Shown here in pieces: positions 6,873-10,709 of a stretch of DNA of 10,709 nucleotides (the stretch's first letter is position 1; every line of letters begins with the position of its first letter). Location: assembly GCA_021779695.1 (NCBI GenBank), contig JAJYAE010000142.1, positions 1 to 10,709 on the forward strand, read 5' to 3'. Origin of the DNA: Acidobacteriota bacterium. GTDB lineage: Bacteria > Acidobacteriota > Terriglobia > Terriglobales > Acidobacteriaceae. The notes under the pieces were generated by a model that saw only the letters and a program-made list of their open reading frames with translations, had not been told where the DNA came from and did not search any database. The translations under genes and the position numbers were made by a program.

Positions 6873-8174
6873 TTAGCGCGCGGAAAGTGATACGGGCTTC
6901 GATGCTTCCAGACGAGAACGATGCGCCCAGAGTCCCAGCCCTGGATTCGAGATAAAGAAGATATCTTCGCCGTTCAGCGTGTTGTAGCCGTGGCGCAACC
7001 GGCTTGGATCATACTTCTTCATCATCTCGTTCAGATTGCCATACGCGAATCCTACCCCCTCCACTTCCTCTCGGGTCAGCTTTCCCGGACACCAGGTAAT
7101 CTGGAACCGACCTTCGGATGACCCATGAATCAAATGTGCTGCCGCACTGAGTTCGTTAGCGAGATCGGCGTTTTCCTCTACCGCGCGCAGCGTGGCTGGA
7201 GTTCCCTTGTACCCGTATTTTCGAATCATTGAGTCGATCGTCTTGTCCTCGCCAAACTCTCGTACGCCGGGCGCGAGTACGATCAGTTCTGCGCCGTCGG
7301 CAAGCGCCATCCGAGTTCGGTAAACGGCCTTGTTGCCGAGCCAGGTCGAATGAAACTCGTGAGGATCCAGATACACCACAGCCTTGCGAATCGGCTCCTC
7401 CAACATCTCAAAGTTAACCTTGAGGCTGAGCTCCGCTGCGCGATGGAAACATTCAAAGTCGTCGCCGATGAAGAGTCCCCTGACGGCCAGCCGGCCATTG
7501 GAGCTTCGACCGACTACCGTTAGCACATACACGATCGGCAATTGACGGAGAAAATGGTCTGAAGCGTAATTCAGAACCGAGCGAACGGGATTATCAGCTC
7601 GTCCCATGATTCGCTCCATCCCATAGACCGCCCCTAGATAGTGGCTTCGATTGATACCCTCGCGTCCGCCTGTTCCCACAAGAATATTCTTGTTGTAGTT
7701 TGCCATTCCGATCACTTCGTGCGGGACGACTTGGCCGATCGATAGAATTAGATCAAAACCGCCCTGCGTCAGTAGTCGATTGACCTGTGCTGGCCATGAG
7801 AAATTCAGCTTGCCTTCAGACTGCTCACGGATAAATTCAGCCGGAACTTCCCCAACGGTCTCGATGTCGGTCCGCCAGTTGTGGACGCGAAAAAGACTCT
7901 GCGGCACATCACCAAACATGTCCGAGAGTTGTGATGGTGACATGGCGGCGTGCGTGCCTAAAGCGGGAAGCACGGCCTTGAGACTCTCGCCATAGTGCTT
8001 CCAGACCATGTTCGTCAGAGCTCCTGCTTGGGAGTGCGCCCGCGTAAGGTCCGGAGGCACCGCCAAAACACGCTGCCTTGTGCCAAGTTGTGCAAGACCA
8101 GCCAAAAGCAATTCGTTCAGCTGCTTCAGGGAAAACTCTGAATCAGCGCTGCCCACTGCGCAGTAGAGGCTCAT
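6873..8174 (-). CDS. LarA-family (DUF2088) nickel-pincer-type racemase/epimerase
   Basis: 433-residue cytoplasmic protein of the lactate racemase family, which interconverts stereoisomers of 2-hydroxy acids using a nickel-pincer nucleotide (NPN) cofactor. The substrate cannot be told from sequence; known homologues act on lactate, malate and other hydroxy acids. Visible motifs are PPDLTRAHS (Asp42, Arg45), GTHAAMS (His75), GQVVPHEVIG (His152), Lys162 and SHYLG (His178). The spacings His152-Lys162 (10) and Lys162-His178 (16) equal those of Lactobacillus LarA His174-Lys184-His200 as I recall them, so the proton-transfer His, the cofactor-linked Lys and a nickel-ligand His all appear present. 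His75 would match the second catalytic His108. No membrane segment or signal peptide is seen. AGGAG lies 12 bases before the ATG, a slightly long spacing. The NPN biosynthesis genes larB, larC and larE are not in the window. It lies 134 bases after the permease genes and may or may not share their transcript. Confidence 0.85.
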   Translation of the reverse strand: MSLYCAVGSADSEFSLKQLNELLLAGLAQLGTRQRVLAVPPDLTRAHSQAGALTNMVWKHYGESLKAVLPALGTHAAMSPSQLSDMFGDVPQSLFRVHNWRTDIETVGEVPAEFIREQSEGKLNFSWPAQVNRLLTQGGFDLILSIGQVVPHEVIGMANYNKNILVGTGGREGINRSHYLGAVYGMERIMGRADNPVRSVLNYASDHFLRQLPIVYVLTVVGRSSNGRLAVRGLFIGDDFECFHRAAELSLKVNFEMLEEPIRKAVVYLDPHEFHSTWLGNKAVYRTRMALADGAELIVLAPGVREFGEDKTIDSMIRKYGYKGTPATLRAVEENADLANELSAAAHLIHGSSEGRFQITWCPGKLTREEVEGVGFAYGNLNEMMKKYDPSRLRHGYNTLNGEDIFFISNPGLGLWAHRSRLEASKPVSLSAR

Positions 8175-8308
8175 GGAACCAGATTACTCCTGCCCGCCTT
8201 GTCTTGGCACGTTTTTGGCCGCCGGAGGCATAATCTCAAAGTGACTTGCGCCTCAAGGCTTCCCGGTTGTCGCGGCCGCTTGGCAGCGTAACGGTTCAAA
8301 GACACTGC
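8175..8308. other. Intergenic gap between the permease gene and the LarA-family gene
   Basis: 134 bases without a gene. On the minus strand TTGAGG followed by GATTAT 15 bases on is a weak promoter-like pair with a short spacer. A GC-rich near-palindrome at about 8219-8230 has no loop and no adequate T-run, so it is not a credible terminator. Whether the LarA-family gene has its own promoter is undecided. Confidence 0.4.
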
Positions 8309-9550
8309 CTACTCGTAGCGAAGCGCTTCAATGGGATCAAGGTTCGCTGCGCGAATAGCCGGAATCATTCCACTCACAAGTCCGGTCACAGCAAGAATAA
8401 AAGTTGCAACAACCACAGCAGTCGGGGAGATGCGCAAATAGATGTCTGCGGCTTCCGCATGCAACGCCAGTTCGCTGTAGAACGGAATGCGTCCCACAAG
8501 AATCGAGACGAGATAGGCAAGCAAAATACCGCTGAATCCGCCCACACCCGTAATGACGAAGGCCTCGGCCAGAAACTGGGTAAGAATGTGATGCCTTTGA
8601 GCGCCCAGGGCTTTCTCGACCCCAATCTCGCGAGTTCGCTGCTGGACTGCGACCAGCATGATGTTCATCAATCCAATACCCGCAATGCCCAGTGTCAAGG
8701 CACCCACGAGCGAAAGCAGAACCTGCAGCGCCAGGGACAGAATTTCGAACTGGTGGAGTTGCGTCATCAGATTTGCCACATAGATTGCGTTGTGGTCCGT
8801 CGATCGAAAGTGATGCGCCGCGCCAAGAGTATCGCGGACGCTCTGTTCTACCATCTGATAATTGCCACGGTAATTGAACCAGATGCCGTCAAGATACTTT
8901 GTATCCTTGATGTCGCTCATCGTGCTGAAGGGGATATAAATCTGCCGATTGCGATCGTTGTCTTCTCCCTCCTGCATTTTCGGGGCAAGCACCCCGACGA
9001 TCGTAAACAATACCCCATTCAGACGGACTGTCTGACCCAGCGCCCATCCACCCGAGAACAATTTCGACTTTGATTCTGACCCGATGACGCAAACGTGGGC
9101 GCGCTGCTGCTCCTCCATGCCGTTGAAGAATCGGCCTTGTTCGGTATCGAGTTTCCAGATGTCCTGAAACGCCGGCACCACCCCATTCACTGTCCAAGTG
9201 TAGGTATGCAAGTCGTTCTGAACTGCAACATCCTTCCACACTACGGGAGACAAGCGATCGATTCCCGGGACGCTCGCCGTAATACGATCCAGGTCATCCT
9301 GGGTGAATCGGACCTGCGCGCCAGCCTTCTCTCCGCCTGCCTGTTCGCTGGTGCGGCCAGGAAAGACGCCAATCACATTCGTACCCCACTGCGCAAAAAT
9401 GACTTCAATTGCACGACTGAATCCTGCGCCGTAGGCCAAAAGCAGCACAACGGTCGCAATTCCCCATGCCATCCCGACCATCGTGATGGTCGTGCGCCGG
9501 CGATTGTAGACCATCGCCTCCCATGCCTGCCCCCAAATGTCCTTGAACAT
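8309..9550 (-). CDS. MacB/FtsX-type ABC transporter permease
   Basis: 413-residue inner-membrane permease with the usual MacB-type plan. TM1 is at about 21-44 (TTITMVGMAWGIATVVLLLAY). A large periplasmic MacB_PCD-like domain spans about 45-270. The C-terminal FtsX domain has TM2 about 273-300, TM3 about 329-352 and TM4 about 376-398. Family hallmarks are RTREIGVEKALGAQRHHIL (305-323) after TM2, where the ATPase couples, and the closing DPIEALRYE. Such permeases usually work as mechanotransmitters with a MacB/LolD-like ATPase, exporting substrates or lipoproteins from the periplasm. The substrate here is unknown. The ATG is preceded by AAGGA four bases upstream. The gene starts 11 bases after the stop of the neighbouring permease, so the two are probably co-transcribed and may form a heterodimer. 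No nucleotide-binding domain is present. Confidence 0.93.
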   Translation of the reverse strand: MFKDIWGQAWEAMVYNRRRTTITMVGMAWGIATVVLLLAYGAGFSRAIEVIFAQWGTNVIGVFPGRTSEQAGGEKAGAQVRFTQDDLDRITASVPGIDRLSPVVWKDVAVQNDLHTYTWTVNGVVPAFQDIWKLDTEQGRFFNGMEEQQRAHVCVIGSESKSKLFSGGWALGQTVRLNGVLFTIVGVLAPKMQEGEDNDRNRQIYIPFSTMSDIKDTKYLDGIWFNYRGNYQMVEQSVRDTLGAAHHFRSTDHNAIYVANLMTQLHQFEILSLALQVLLSLVGALTLGIAGIGLMNIMLVAVQQRTREIGVEKALGAQRHHILTQFLAEAFVITGVGGFSGILLAYLVSILVGRIPFYSELALHAEAADIYLRISPTAVVVATFILAVTGLVSGMIPAIRAANLDPIEALRYE

Positions 9551-9561
9551 GATGTCCTTCC

Positions 9562-10709
9562 CTACTCCCGGCGCAGGGCTTCAATCGGGTCCATTTCCGC
9601 TGCCTTGCTGGCCGGATAGAGCCCGGCGACTACACCGCTCACCATCAATGATCCAAGTGCAAGTGCTGCGGACCATGGAACAAGTCGCGGGGGATCCCAT
9701 CCTGGCATCTTGTCCGTCAGAGCCATCTGCAGCACAGCCATAAAACCAGCCGACAACCCGACGCCAATCATGCCGCTGATCCCCGTTAGCAGCAGGCCTT
9801 CCCAAAAGAACTGCGAAAGGATGCTGCTCCGTGTCGCCCCCAGGGCCTTCAGCAGTCCGATCTCGCTGGTGCGCTCGGTGACAGAGACAAGCATGATATT
9901 GATGATTCCGACCGCGCCAAGCCCGAGCGTAACAATCCCTACCCCGCCGAGAAAGACATCCATCGCAGTGAAGATGGCACCCACCATCTTCATCTCCTGA
10001 ATCGTATTCCACTCCTGGAACGCGTCCTTCATTGCAGGGTCGAACCCATGACGCGCAGCGATGACGCGATGCACCGCAGCAACCGCGGCCGTCGCATCCC
10101 CTGCTTTCGTAGGCTGATATTGGATTGAAGTCAGCGCGTCCCGCGCGATATTGTCCCCTTTCAGCGGGAACAGTTCCTGCATGGTGCTGACCGGAAGATA
10201 GACTTTTTGATCGTCGAAATCGTTGTCGCCACGACTGATCTTCCCCACGGACCCAATCACCGTAAACGCCGTCCCATTGACCGTGATCGCTTCTCCCTCC
10301 ATCGGACGGCCGTTAAAGAGCAACTGCGCTGCCTTGAAACCCAGCACGGCGACCCGGCGGCGGTCTGCGACATCCGTGGCATCAATAAATCGGCCGGTAG
10401 CCATGGGAATGAACCGCACGACCGTGTAATTGGGCAGAACCCCGATCACGTGACTCGAAGTATTGGCCCATTGACTCACCTCATACAGATCGCTTCGGCC
10501 AAGCTCTACTGTGACGGCGCGCAGGTCTGGAAGATGTCCAAGTGCGGCGGCATCGCCCATGGTGAGTTGGTAGGGCCGCATCCCGGTGTGCTGGTTGGCA
10601 ACCGCAGGAATTGTCCCGTTCCACATCATCACAAGATCATTGCCAAGTCGCATCAGGTTGCGTCGCTGCCCGGAACGAAAGCCTTCTCCCAGCCCCACCA
10701 GAACCAGCA
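9562..10709 (-). CDS. MacB/FtsX-type ABC transporter permease, N-terminus cut by window edge
   Basis: The frame is open to the right edge (LVLVGLGEGFRSG...), so the true start lies outside. The GTG at 10698 is internal, because TM1, which should precede GLGEGF, is missing. About 380 residues are visible: a periplasmic MacB_PCD-like domain over roughly the first 240, then an FtsX domain with three TM segments. The coupling motif RTSEIGLLKALGATRSSIL follows the first of these, and the protein ends DPIEALRRE. It is clearly related to the downstream permease yet diverged, as expected for two subunits of a heteromeric transporter. The ATPase and any periplasmic adaptor would be expected just beyond the window. 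Confidence 0.92.
   Translation of the reverse strand, partial: LVLVGLGEGFRSGQRRNLMRLGNDLVMMWNGTIPAVANQHTGMRPYQLTMGDAAALGHLPDLRAVTVELGRSDLYEVSQWANTSSHVIGVLPNYTVVRFIPMATGRFIDATDVADRRRVAVLGFKAAQLLFNGRPMEGEAITVNGTAFTVIGSVGKISRGDNDFDDQKVYLPVSTMQELFPLKGDNIARDALTSIQYQPTKAGDATAAVAAVHRVIAARHGFDPAMKDAFQEWNTIQEMKMVGAIFTAMDVFLGGVGIVTLGLGAVGIINIMLVSVTERTSEIGLLKALGATRSSILSQFFWEGLLLTGISGMIGVGLSAGFMAVLQMALTDKMPGWDPPRLVPWSAALALGSLMVSGVVAGLYPASKAAEMDPIEALRRE

Noticed and set aside
6873..8174. Loss of the cofactor-linked lysine in the LarA-family protein (Glu172 in GGREG read as its position)
   Set aside because: Counting from His152 puts the equivalent of the LarA lysine at Lys162, not at the GGREG segment, and His178 then falls exactly at the next conserved position.
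8246..9073. 275-residue forward open frame opposite the permease gene
   Set aside because: It is antisense to a permease with all family motifs, and has no ribosome binding site or recognisable domain.

Overview
The window carries six genes, all read from the minus strand, so transcription runs from high to low coordinates. The sequence is moderately GC-rich. Its mix of a Cus-type metal pump, tandem MacB/FtsX-type permeases and a LarA-family enzyme suggests a Gram-negative soil bacterium. My best guess is Acidobacteriota (Terriglobia-like). This is inferred from protein flavour only; no rRNA or other phylogenetic marker is present.

Right part (10709 to 8309): two consecutive FtsX/MacB-type ABC permease genes separated by 11 bases. 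The first is cut by the right window edge and lacks its N-terminus. No ATPase or adaptor gene is visible, so they presumably lie outside the window. After a 134-base gap comes a complete LarA-family (DUF2088) protein (8174 to 6873). The residues recalled as catalytic and cofactor-binding in nickel-pincer lactate racemase are conserved in it with near-exact spacing. It is a candidate racemase or epimerase of a 2-hydroxy acid.

Middle (6872 to 6389): about 480 bases with no convincing gene. Its downstream end holds a perfect 14-base palindrome of CRP-like form. Next comes a possible 12-codon leader ORF whose stop overlaps the start of the following gene.

Left part (6388 to 1): a copper/silver efflux operon. 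It runs from a small secreted Cys/Met-rich protein to a CusC-like outer-membrane factor, a CusB-like membrane-fusion protein with a C-terminal YtkA-like domain, and a CusA-like RND pump cut by the left edge. Outer-membrane factor, adaptor and pump overlap by 4 bases and 1 base, with strong Shine-Dalgarno sequences inside the preceding genes, so they are almost certainly translated together. The pump keeps all three methionines recalled as the Cu(I)/Ag(I) site of E. coli CusA and has the CusA-type TM4 motif, so Cu(I)/Ag(I) export is much likelier than Zn/Co/Cd export. The small Cys-rich protein occupies the leading position and may act as a periplasmic metal binder. No CusF-like gene is present.
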